A program made the position numbers and the translations under genes. Shown one piece after another: positions 1 to 6,449 of a DNA stretch of 11,003 nt. How positions within the stretch are numbered: position 1 is the first letter of the stretch; the number at the start of each line of letters is the position of its first letter. The notes under the pieces are model-generated. The model saw nothing but the letters and a program-made list of their open reading frames with translations. It ran no database searches and was not told the origin of the DNA. The stretch spans positions 1 to 11,003 of the forward strand of contig JAGWYC010000045.1 of assembly GCA_018969565.1 (NCBI GenBank), written 5' to 3'. Origin of the DNA: Bacteroidota bacterium (lineage in GTDB: Bacteria > Bacteroidota > Bacteroidia > NS11-12g > UBA955).

Positions 1-366
1 GCGCCGCGCATCGGTCATGGGAATGAACACGGCATCTTCCCATAATCCGGTTTCCTGACGCATATTCCAAGCCAAAGCCTGCAAAGTATCAATCGAAATA
101 AGCGGGATGTCCCAGCCGAAACAAAGACCTTTAGCCAGGCTTGCACCTATGCGCAATCCTGTGTAGGAACCGGGTCCGCGGCTGATGGCAATGGCATCAG
201 GATTACGACCGGCTTCAGCCCTGAGCGAGGCCAGCATGGGCGCAAGCTTTTCGGCATGCGACTGAGGTTCATTGTCGTTGATGACCGAACGCAACGCTGC
301 TCCTTCAAAAAGTGCTGCGGAACAAAACCTGTCCGTACTTTCAATACATATAATAAGCGGTGTCAT
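1..366 (-). CDS. tsaB: TsaB (YeaZ), tRNA threonylcarbamoyladenosine synthesis protein, 3' end outside the window
   Basis: The first 122 residues are visible; the reading frame is still open at base 1, so the C-terminal part lies to the left. The protein begins MTPLIICIESTDRFCSAALF, the first strand of the ASKHA (actin/sugar kinase) fold, and carries the family signature SRGPGSYTGLRIG at about residues 62-74 and PMTDARR at 116-122. TsaB is the non-catalytic partner of TsaD in the complex that places the threonylcarbamoyl group on A37 of ANN-decoding tRNAs; this role is known for the family and is not shown by the window. The ATG at 366 overlaps the stop of the upstream LON-domain gene by one base (TGATG), which suggests translational coupling. 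The start is well supported because the conserved first strand begins directly at this Met. Confidence 0.93.
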   Translation of the reverse strand, partial: MTPLIICIESTDRFCSAALFEGAALRSVINDNEPQSHAEKLAPMLASLRAEAGRNPDAIAISRGPGSYTGLRIGASLAKGLCFGWDIPLISIDTLQALAWNMRQETGLWEDAVFIPMTDARR

Positions 367-995
367 CAATTCTTGCTGTTCATTTCCCGGAAATGTCCAT
401 TCATGGCGATGGCTTTTTTAATGCGTTCAGCAGCAGATAAGTGCATGAATAATTCTTTCAGCCAATGCAAAATCCATTGTTGCCTTCCGGCGTAATCCTC
501 CATTTGAAGCAGCTCATATTCCTGCTCCTGACTAAGACCCAGTTTATGAATAAATTCCGGTATGCGTGCACCGGATTTAATGCTGCCCCGGGCATCCTGC
601 CCCATCAGTTGCAATACTTCCTGCAGCAGATCATCAGTACGCAAAGTCAATTCTTTATTTTCATCCTCATCAAATGCTCTGGGTGTGCATAATACCTGAT
701 CCGGGCGGTTTTCTTCTTTGGAAGCGAAGTAGTCGTTGACTTCAGCTACCTGTAAGCCCTTCACCAGAATATCAGAAGGCCCGCCGGAGTATGTATTCAC
801 CACCTGATGAACCGAGGCAATGGTACCTAGCGATTGTCGCTCGCCGCGAACTAAGGGCAACAGTACAAAGCCTTGATTGTTCCTGTTACACTCCGCGATC
901 ATCCACTGATAACGCGGCTCAAATATGTGCAGGGGCAGTATTTCCTGCTGAAAAAGGCACAGCGGCAAGGGGAACACAGACAACATCACAGGCAT
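366..995 (-). CDS. LON substrate-binding (PUA-like) domain protein
   Basis: A 209-residue soluble protein with the N-terminal domain of Lon protease but no AAA+ or protease part. The signature is FPLPLCLFQQEILPLHIFEP at residues 8-27, followed by YQWMI, the usual opening of the family. The C-terminal half is helical and ends in the motif KKAIAMNGHF near residues 193-202, as in other stand-alone LON-domain proteins of this phylum. These proteins are thought to bind unfolded or damaged protein substrates, but no enzymatic role is established. It precedes tsaB with a one-base overlap, so the two are probably co-transcribed. A second Met at residue 4 (base 986) lies closer to the conserved block and could be the true start; neither has a clear ribosome binding site. 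Confidence 0.88.
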   Translation of the reverse strand: MPVMLSVFPLPLCLFQQEILPLHIFEPRYQWMIAECNRNNQGFVLLPLVRGERQSLGTIASVHQVVNTYSGGPSDILVKGLQVAEVNDYFASKEENRPDQVLCTPRAFDEDENKELTLRTDDLLQEVLQLMGQDARGSIKSGARIPEFIHKLGLSQEQEYELLQMEDYAGRQQWILHWLKELFMHLSAAERIKKAIAMNGHFREMNSKN

Positions 996-1013
996 GATGC
1001 AAATTAAAACGCT

Positions 1014-1027
1014 CCGTTTAAAAACGG
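1014..1027. promoter_or_regulatory. 14-base perfect inverted repeat between divergent genes
   Basis: CCGTTT-AA-AAACGG is a perfect 6-base inverted repeat with a 2-base centre. It lies in the 69-base gap between the divergent LON-domain gene and the secreted DUF4177-like gene. On the minus strand it falls between a weak TTAATTTG box (1000-1007, one mismatch to TAnnTTTG) and a TTG (1030-1032). That position would suit a repressor site, but a short palindrome like this can occur by chance. Confidence 0.25.
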
Positions 1028-1064
1028 CACAAGATTTGGAACAGATTCATTGTAATCAGGACTT

Positions 1065-1469
1065 ATGAAAAAACTTCACCTTTTTTTACTGTCGGCAACC
1101 CTGATTGGTTCTGCCGCAGCACTGATGAGCTTCACCAGAGAAGCAGGCGATGCCCCTCATCAGTATCTTCAACTCACCACCATTGAAAGCGCCGTTCCCG
1201 GCGGCTTGGCCCGTTCCCGAATGATTGCCACCGACAAAACCGGTGCCGTGGAGGAAGTGAAACTCGAGAACTTTTACAGCATGGTGGGTATCAATTTTGA
1301 AAATATCCGTTTCAATGATGCACAGATAACCACCAAACTGGAGGCTTATGCAGCCGAAGGTTGGGAACTGGTCAGCGTCAGTTCTGCGTTTACCGCGACT
1401 CCAAGCAGCCAGGGATCAGGTGGAAATGGCATTGTCATCAGCCGCTACCTCCTGAAAAAACATCATTGA
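1065..1469 (+). CDS. Small secreted DUF4177-like protein
   Basis: A 134-residue protein. Residues 1 to about 21 form a signal peptide (KK, then a hydrophobic run LHLFLLSATLIGSAAA), so it is exported. The mature part has LEAYAAEGWELVSVSS at about residues 92-107 and ends in a strand-like ISRYLLKK. This 'aeGWELVsv ... yllkr' pattern is the hallmark of DUF4177, a small alpha-beta domain of unknown function. A glycine- and serine-rich stretch (about 113-122) separates the two motifs. The start is preceded by AGGA about five bases upstream. The gene is divergent from the LON-domain gene and ends 12 bases before the convergent DUF3857-like gene. No specific function can be assigned. Confidence 0.8.
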   Translation: MKKLHLFLLSATLIGSAAALMSFTREAGDAPHQYLQLTTIESAVPGGLARSRMIATDKTGAVEEVKLENFYSMVGINFENIRFNDAQITTKLEAYAAEGWELVSVSSAFTATPSSQGSGGNGIVISRYLLKKHH

Positions 1470-1481
1470 TATAAAACCTTC

Positions 1482-3221
1482 CTATTTCTTGTTTTTCCGA
1501 AGCATGACGGTAACGGGGAGCCCACAGCTTCCCGTTGCTGTTTTATCAGGAATGCAATCATAGGCTTTGGTGATTCGGCAGGTAACCACCATCCATTTGC
1601 CTTCCCTGCGCACCCTGAAATTAGTGTTTACACCTGAAGCCTTGTCTGTAAAAGATGTATCCCGCAAAGATGCCACATCAGCGATTGCGAATTTCTCTGC
1701 TGGAAGAATCAGGCTGCGCTCCCGCAACATTCCGGGTGTAACCAGAATATGGGCCGGGGGCAGGAGCCATTCGCGCAGATTTATGGAAATCAGGCTATCC
1801 CGACGAGCCACAATTCCCGGGGCTGCACAAACTCCTTCAAAAATCATATCGCCATCTTTGTCGCGGCTTGCACGGCAGTCCAGCAGCCATGAACCGGGGA
1901 GTAGCTCCCTGCAAACCCCAATATCTGTTTCAGCGCGCGCCGCAGCGGACAGATTTCCATAAGACCGAAATACTTGGGCATTCCTTCCGGAAAAAACCCT
2001 GCGGAACTGAAACAGGCTATCGCCGCTCCAAAGCAGATTACCAACATCCCTGTTCCTAAGGTCCGAAGGCTTGGGTAAACTGCCCCAGTAAGGTTTATCG
2101 GGTTTCGTTACCGGAATGAACAAGGCGTTACAGCCTGCATATTCATCCGGTACACTTTCCATCAAGGCACCGCTGCTGCTGATGAAGCGCGCTGCTCCGG
2201 GAACATGGAGGAACATGGCCGTCATGTCGGGCAGATAAGGTAAATCAAAGTCCGGAGGGAGATTCCTGCGGTCTCCGGTCCAGACCATTTGATGTTCCAT
2301 GGACAGCATGCTCAGCAACTTTTCCATCAAGGCATGGTTGTAAGTTAAATGATGTTTGCGAAACAGGAACGGCAGCGCTGACAGAATCTGCAGTTGCGAA
2401 GCCGGTTGCAGCTTTTCCGCTTGTTTATAAACGTGGTTGAGTGCTTTTATTTCTTTCGCGCTCAGGGTTTGAGCCATAGATTGCAGCACCTGTACAGCCG
2501 CGTCGTCCCATCCGGGCATATCGCCGGCACGGGTCTTTCGCAGGATGATGCGCAACCCGGGCGGAAACATATCTGCTGATTGGAGGGAGTCTTTTCTTTT
2601 TTGAAGAAGCAATTCGGTAAACACTTTCCCATCCCGGTTTTGCCTTTCGGCCGACGCCTGCATGCCCGCAACTCCATATTGCAAGGTGAGTTCCGGAGGA
2701 TGGATGAGGGTTAATTTCACCGGAGCGGCCACAGGCATGGGGTACCACTGGCTGAGGTAAGCGGTATGCGGTATTTCTGTGACCCAAAGATATTCCAGCA
2801 CGGTTCCCGGCCTGCGGCCTCCGAACAACATCGTTCCCGGCCCTTGTTGTTGTGAATCAACAGAAACCAACTCCTGTGTTGTAGCATTCAGCATCCTTCC
2901 TGAATCATCCCACAAACGGGCGTCCAGTTGCAGCAGCTTTCCGGGGAAACGCTCGCGGCGATGCGCCTGTAAAGCCTTCCAACTATGATAGTACACCTTG
3001 CGGTGGATGAGGATAAATACCGAACCAGAAGCGTATTCCAGCAGGCGGGTATCGGCCAGTACCAGAGGTTCTATTCCCGGTTCTGAAACAGGCGGAACTA
3101 CAGCAGGCGCCTGATTCCCCCATAAATAATAGCGGAACTCGGGCTTCTGCGCCTGCAAGTCGGGCGGGCCGCTGAATATCACTCCTAACAGCAACAACCA
3201 TAGAAGACCGCTTTTTTTCAT
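1482..3221 (-). CDS. Secreted DUF3857-like protein with a degenerate transglutaminase-like region
   Basis: A 579-residue exported protein; the signal peptide runs to about LQAQ (residues 22-25). Residues about 52-175 resemble DUF3857: LVLADTRLLEYASGSVFILI, then a region about the written form of the input (ARLWDDSGRML), PGTVLEYLWVTEI at 138-150 and QWYPMPVAAPVKLTLIHP at 158-175. In known proteins this domain is followed by a transglutaminase-like domain. Here residues about 280-370 align with it by pattern, but the segment expected to hold GDCxDKA reads LTYNHALMEKLLSML and the expected FNH reads DMTAMFLH. The catalytic Cys, His and Asp therefore seem absent. A beta-rich C-terminal part follows. 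Its ATG overlaps the alkyltransferase-like gene by four bases (ATGA). Function unknown; probably a non-catalytic envelope protein. The DUF3857 call is pattern-based. Confidence 0.72.
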   Translation of the reverse strand: MKKSGLLWLLLLGVIFSGPPDLQAQKPEFRYYLWGNQAPAVVPPVSEPGIEPLVLADTRLLEYASGSVFILIHRKVYYHSWKALQAHRRERFPGKLLQLDARLWDDSGRMLNATTQELVSVDSQQQGPGTMLFGGRRPGTVLEYLWVTEIPHTAYLSQWYPMPVAAPVKLTLIHPPELTLQYGVAGMQASAERQNRDGKVFTELLLQKRKDSLQSADMFPPGLRIILRKTRAGDMPGWDDAAVQVLQSMAQTLSAKEIKALNHVYKQAEKLQPASQLQILSALPFLFRKHHLTYNHALMEKLLSMLSMEHQMVWTGDRRNLPPDFDLPYLPDMTAMFLHVPGAARFISSSGALMESVPDEYAGCNALFIPVTKPDKPYWGSLPKPSDLRNRDVGNLLWSGDSLFQFRRVFSGRNAQVFRSYGNLSAAARAETDIGVCRELLPGSWLLDCRASRDKDGDMIFEGVCAAPGIVARRDSLISINLREWLLPPAHILVTPGMLRERSLILPAEKFAIADVASLRDTSFTDKASGVNTNFRVRREGKWMVVTCRITKAYDCIPDKTATGSCGLPVTVMLRKNKK

Positions 3222-3544
3222 AAGGACAATTCTTTAGCAGGGTCCCAGAAACGCTGCTCGAAATCAAGCACTTGATCATGCTGAACACGTACACCTTCGC
3301 CTTCCAGTTGCTGTTGCATAGGCCTTTCCGGCGGGAAATGTGCTTTGCCGCTAAGCATCCCTAAACGATTTACCACACGATGTGCGGGTACCGGCGGTAA
3401 AACATCATGGCTGTTGTTCATGGCCCAACCAACCAGGCGACTGCTTTTTCCGGTTCCCAGAAAACGCGCTATGGCGCCATAAGTACAGACCCTTCCACTC
3501 GGTATGAGGCGAACTACTTCATACACCTGCTCATAAAATGACAT
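3218..3544 (-). CDS. Alkyltransferase-like (ATL) DNA repair protein, MGMT family, lacking the acceptor cysteine
   Basis: With the ATG at 3544 the protein is 108 residues and starts MSFYEQVYEVVRLIPSGRV, matching the usual start of the family. The winged-helix DNA-binding part reads GRVCTYGAIARFLG (17-30), with the conserved Tyr22, and SSRLVGWAMNNS (34-45), holding the Arg36 finger. In O6-alkylguanine-DNA alkyltransferases the active site is PCHRV; here it is PAHRV (residues 53-57), so the protein cannot accept an alkyl group. ATL proteins with Trp or Ala at this place bind O6-alkylguanine, flip it out and hand the lesion to nucleotide excision repair. The frame extends upstream to a TTG at 3574 and an ATG at 3562, but these add residues with no family match. 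GGGAG sits just upstream of the chosen start. It overlaps the next gene by four bases. Confidence 0.88.
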   Translation of the reverse strand: MSFYEQVYEVVRLIPSGRVCTYGAIARFLGTGKSSRLVGWAMNNSHDVLPPVPAHRVVNRLGMLSGKAHFPPERPMQQQLEGEGVRVQHDQVLDFEQRFWDPAKELSL

Positions 3545-3571
3545 ATTCTCCCGCTCGGGCATGAATTGGAA

Positions 3572-3589
3572 CAAATTTTGCGAAATTTG
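3572..3589. promoter_or_regulatory. 18-base palindrome in the divergent ATL / thioredoxin-fold promoter region
   Basis: CAAATTT-TGCG-AAATTTG is a perfect 7-base inverted repeat with a 4-base centre, inside the 65-base gap between the ATL start (3544) and the thioredoxin-fold gene start (3610). Each arm ends in TTTG, the core of the Bacteroidota -7 box, on opposite strands. The full TAnnTTTG box is not met (7 of 8 matches in both directions), and no TTG lies at the expected 19-21 base spacing. It may be an operator or part of a divergent promoter; AT-rich palindromes also arise by chance. Confidence 0.35.
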
Positions 3590-3609
3590 ACAGCAATATA
3601 TCCATTCTT

Positions 3610-5226
3610 ATGCAGAAGCACGCATCCGCACTATTCTTAAGCCTCGTGGCAACTTTTTCCGGGCTGTTGGCACAATACCCCGCGCCGGTTGTTACCAACT
3701 GGGCTGAGAAAAATCCTGTGGGCATTTACCCGAAGTTGAAGAATGCGCCCACCTGGGACGGTCGTTCTCCGGGCAACTACCGCATAGAAATACGCCTGAA
3801 AGGCATGCAACCCGGGCTGGTATATCTGGCCGACCACTTCGCCGATGCCAAATACCTGCGCGATACCGCAGTGGCCGATAAAAACGGGGTTGCCGTATTT
3901 ACGGGAACCAAACGACTACAGCGCGGTATGTACCTGTTTGTGTTCAACGGAAAGTCGGAAATGTTTGAACTGGTGATTGACGATGATCAGGATTTTATCA
4001 TCACCACCGACACTTCCTGGAATGCCGACTTCTACAGCAAGATGAAGGTTGAAGGACATGAAGGAAACGCAGCCTTTGCCGAGTACAACAAAAGCCGCCG
4101 TGTTTACGCCGAAAAGCGTTACTACCTCACTCAGGATTTGCGTGCCCTGAAAGACAGCATAGGCAAGTTTCCTGAAAAACCCGGTAAAGAGCAGAAAGTC
4201 GCAAAAACCTCGCTGGAAAAGCAAATGTCTGCCCTCGAAAAGCAACTTCAGGCAGTGGACATCAAGAATAATGAATTAGACAGTTTATACATTCTGAAAT
4301 ATCCGAAGCATTATCTATCCAAGTTTTTACTGGCTGTTCAGGAAGTAGATGTGCCTCGTGAAATCCCGCTGGGCAAAGATGGAAAACCCGATAGCATGGG
4401 TGCCGTATATCGCTACAAGGCTCATTTCTGGGATAAGGTGGATCTGTGTGAAGACGGGCTGATTCGCTCCCCATACAATGTACTGAAAAAGAAGATTGAC
4501 GAGTATTTCGACAATCTGGTAACGCCGGTAGTGGACTCCATTGCCTATGAAGCAGACCGACTGATTGCCCGCGCAGGCTGCTCCCTGGAGAATGAAAAAT
4601 ACCTGATATGGTATATCACCAACAAGTTTGAAACCAGCAAGATTATGTGCATTGAAGACGGTGTATTCGTGCACATGGCTAAAAAATACTACTGCCAGGG
4701 ACGTGCCTGGTGGTGCGACTCTGCTACCATTGCCAAGATGTGCGAAGGCGCAGACCGCATGAGCCATACCTTATGTGGAACTCAAGCACCGGACCTGCAA
4801 CTGTTTGATACCGCCGGTGTACCTAAGCGCCTTTTTGCCCTGCAGGCACCCTATACCTTCGTAATATTCTGGGATCCAACCTGCGGCCATTGCCAAAAGG
4901 TCGTTCCTGAATTATACAGCACTTACCTCAGGCACAAAAATGAAGGCTGGAAAGTGTATTCCATCGCCAGCCGCGACAAGGAAAAAGAGTGGCGCGAATA
5001 CTTGCAGAAGCACCCTGAAATTAAAGAATGGGTGAACGTTTGCAAACTTGAAGAAAACTCCCTGTGGCATCTCAACCTCTACAATTACAACAACATCTCT
5101 AACCCGACCATTTTCATTCTTGATCAGAATAAGAAAGTGATTGCCAAAAAGATTGATGTGGAAAAGATTGAAGAATTCCTCAAAAACTACGAAGAGGTAG
5201 AGGCCCGGAAGAAGCAGTTAAAATAA
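3610..5226 (+). CDS. Secreted thioredoxin-fold thiol-disulfide oxidoreductase with a long N-terminal region
   Basis: A 538-residue exported protein with a signal peptide at residues 1-22 (MQKHASALFLSLVATFSGLLAQ). Residues about 57-135 form a beta-rich domain like the DUF4369 region of TlpA/ResA-type proteins of this phylum. A long helical, charged segment follows (about 155-390, including KTSLEKQMSALEKQL at 199-213). The C-terminal part (about 390-530) is the thioredoxin fold: APDLQLFDTAG, then FVIFWDPTCGHCQKVVPEL with the redox pair Cys425-Gly-His-Cys428, and the cis-proline in ISNPTIFILD (Pro499). It probably acts in the periplasm in disulfide reduction or exchange; its partner is unknown. 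The middle segment holds seven more cysteines (280, 324, 347, 362, 369, 378, 389). Its last nine bases overlap the convergent gene that follows. Confidence 0.88.
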   Translation: MQKHASALFLSLVATFSGLLAQYPAPVVTNWAEKNPVGIYPKLKNAPTWDGRSPGNYRIEIRLKGMQPGLVYLADHFADAKYLRDTAVADKNGVAVFTGTKRLQRGMYLFVFNGKSEMFELVIDDDQDFIITTDTSWNADFYSKMKVEGHEGNAAFAEYNKSRRVYAEKRYYLTQDLRALKDSIGKFPEKPGKEQKVAKTSLEKQMSALEKQLQAVDIKNNELDSLYILKYPKHYLSKFLLAVQEVDVPREIPLGKDGKPDSMGAVYRYKAHFWDKVDLCEDGLIRSPYNVLKKKIDEYFDNLVTPVVDSIAYEADRLIARAGCSLENEKYLIWYITNKFETSKIMCIEDGVFVHMAKKYYCQGRAWWCDSATIAKMCEGADRMSHTLCGTQAPDLQLFDTAGVPKRLFALQAPYTFVIFWDPTCGHCQKVVPELYSTYLRHKNEGWKVYSIASRDKEKEWREYLQKHPEIKEWVNVCKLEENSLWHLNLYNYNNISNPTIFILDQNKKVIAKKIDVEKIEEFLKNYEEVEARKKQLK

Positions 5227-5865
5227 TTTTAGCGGCTTCTGTTCTTCACGGCTTTTGCGCCAATCCTTGTATAAGGTGCCTGTAAAAACAGTAGCGCCTA
5301 TGGAGTAGATACTTCCATTATAGGAAGGTCCTGCGCCGTTGGCCATTCTGAAACCGAGACCGGCGGAAATGCCCAAATAGCGCGTAAGGCGATATAGCGC
5401 GGTCATCTGCGCTTCCAGAGGAAACATAAACACACGCACGGTTTCACCCGGAACACCGTTTCTGATATTGGTTTTAGAGGCCAGCCCCATTCCCAGTTGT
5501 GCCGGAATTTTCAATTCCCACCGCGTGTCTTTGTAAAACAAATATTCGAACGTAGCGCTGGCGTAAGTCATGCCGAGGCGGCGGTACAGCGTATCTCCCG
5601 GACGGCTGTATTGCAGAGAAAAAATGCGGCGTTGCAGGGTGTATAAACCTGCATAAACCCCCACCCTGCCGTAATCCCAGCCGAGGCGGCCACCCAAAAC
5701 CGAAGCAGCACTGGCGCCAATAAAAGAACTGCGGCCGTCCAGCGACATGGTAAAAGAAGGTTTAGCAGCAAACCACGTGCGTAAAGAATCTTTGAAATGC
5801 AGCACCTGTGCTTCACAGGCTTGTTGCAGGCAACCAAATGCAATTAGAAACAGGAGCTTGCGCAT
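5218..5865 (-). CDS. Secreted protein of unknown function, outer-membrane barrel-like
   Basis: A 215-residue protein with a signal peptide ending near CEAQ (residues 17-20). I do not recognise a named family. The mature part is made of short alternating strands rich in Gly, Tyr, Leu and Phe with turns between them: LGGRLGWDYGRVGVYAGLYT, YASATFEYLFY, RWELKIPAQLGMGLA, YLGISAGLGFRMA and IYSIGATVFTGTLY. This pattern is typical of small outer-membrane beta-barrels. The C-terminus is basic and polar (KDWRKSREEQKPLKLF) but ends in Phe, as many outer-membrane proteins do. A porin-like or structural envelope role is an inference. The stop lies inside the end of the convergent thioredoxin-fold gene (9-base overlap). 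Upstream lies a terminator that isolates it from the tRNA gene, so it must have its own promoter. Confidence 0.7.
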   Translation of the reverse strand: MRKLLFLIAFGCLQQACEAQVLHFKDSLRTWFAAKPSFTMSLDGRSSFIGASAASVLGGRLGWDYGRVGVYAGLYTLQRRIFSLQYSRPGDTLYRRLGMTYASATFEYLFYKDTRWELKIPAQLGMGLASKTNIRNGVPGETVRVFMFPLEAQMTALYRLTRYLGISAGLGFRMANGAGPSYNGSIYSIGATVFTGTLYKDWRKSREEQKPLKLF

Positions 5866-5926
5866 GAGCGGTTCACAAACTTAAAAACGTCCGGCCAGCC
5901 AGTATGTTGCTTTCGGCCAAATCCAT

Positions 5927-5952
5927 AAAAAAAGGCCTGTTATTCAGGCCTT
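5927..5952 (-). terminator. Rho-independent terminator of the tRNA-Phe gene
   Basis: Read on the minus strand, AAGGCCTG-AATAA-CAGGCCTT is a perfect 8-base stem with a 5-base loop, followed directly by a run of seven T. It begins four bases after the last base of the tRNA, so it ends that transcript. It also shields the next minus-strand gene from read-through. Confidence 0.88.
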
Positions 5953-5956
5953 GGGG

Positions 5957-6029
5957 TGGTATCGGACGGAATCGAACCGCCGACACAAGGATTTTCAGTC
6001 CTTTGCTCTACCAACTGAGCTACGATACC
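5957..6029 (-). tRNA. tRNA-Phe (anticodon GAA)
   Basis: A complete 73-base cloverleaf on the minus strand. The acceptor stem GGTATCG pairs with CGATACC. The D arm is GCTC-AGTTGGTA-GAGC. The anticodon stem AAGGA/TCCTT closes the loop CTGAAAA with anticodon GAA. The T arm is GGCGG-TTCGATT-CCGTC with one G-U pair, and the discriminator base is A. GAA reads the phenylalanine codons UUC and UUU. The 3' CCA is not encoded (the gene is followed by CCC), so the tail must be added by CCA-adding enzyme. It has its own promoter upstream and terminator downstream and is transcribed alone. Confidence 0.97.
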
Positions 6030-6062
6030 ATTTCGAGCAGGACATTTTCCTGAACGAGGGTG

Positions 6063-6094
6063 CAAAAATACATCTTTCCCCAGTACCTTGCAAA
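6063..6094 (-). promoter_or_regulatory. Bacteroidota-type promoter of tRNA-Phe
   Basis: On the minus strand a -33 box TTTG (bases 6091-6094) is followed after 20 bases by TATTTTTG (6063-6070), an exact match to the -7 consensus TAnnTTTG of the primary sigma factor in Bacteroidota. Spacing is within the usual range. Transcription would start near 6055-6059, leaving a leader of about 30 bases before the tRNA. The element lies in the short upstream region of the divergent AhpD-like gene. Confidence 0.62.
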
Positions 6095-6101
6095 CAGAAC
6101 T

Positions 6102-6449
6102 ATGAATCCTGAAATTGAAGCTTTTGAACAGTTTCGTTCGGCCATGAACGAAAAAATTTTAAGCGCCGATAATCTGGTATTGAAGCGCCTGTTCAATCTG
6201 GATACGCAAACCTATCAGGAAGGGGCTTTGAGCGTAAAAACCAAGGAAATGCTGGGCCTGGTGGCTTCCCTGGTGCTGCGTTGCGATGATTGCGTCAAGT
6301 ATCATCTGGGAAAATGCCGTGAACAAGGTGTAAACTCGGACGAGTTGTTTGAAGTGCTGGCCGTGGCCAATATTGTAGGCGGCACCATCGTGATTCCGCA
6401 TACCCGCCGTGCCGTTGCCTATTGGGAGGCGCTGCACTCAGACTCCTGA
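6102..6449 (+). CDS. AhpD-like / carboxymuconolactone decarboxylase family protein
   Basis: A 115-residue all-helical protein. The family core is TKEMLGLVASLVLRCDDCVKYH (residues 47-68), holding the Cys61-x-x-Cys64 pair and His68 of AhpD-type peroxidase partners, followed by GVNSDELFEVLAVANIVGGT. In this family the pair can act as a redox site with peroxiredoxins, but many members have unknown substrates, so a role in peroxide defence is only possible. The frame also opens at a GTG (6060), which would place the start inside the tRNA promoter and add residues with no match; the ATG at 6102 is preferred. The last 12 bases overlap the convergent DUF3109 gene. No clear promoter was found for it. 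Confidence 0.87.
   Translation: MNPEIEAFEQFRSAMNEKILSADNLVLKRLFNLDTQTYQEGALSVKTKEMLGLVASLVLRCDDCVKYHLGKCREQGVNSDELFEVLAVANIVGGTIVIPHTRRAVAYWEALHSDS

Noticed and set aside
3545..3574. Upstream TTG or ATG starts for the alkyltransferase-like gene
   Set aside because: The added residues do not match the family, and the longer form would run into the palindrome and promoter gap.
5876..5883. TAAGTTTG on the minus strand, an exact -7 box match upstream of the barrel-like gene
   Set aside because: No TTG or TTTG lies 19-21 bases upstream, and the leader would be under ten bases; kept only as a weak promoter candidate.
6060..6101. Upstream GTG start for the AhpD-like gene
   Set aside because: It would overlap the tRNA promoter, and the added residues have no family match.
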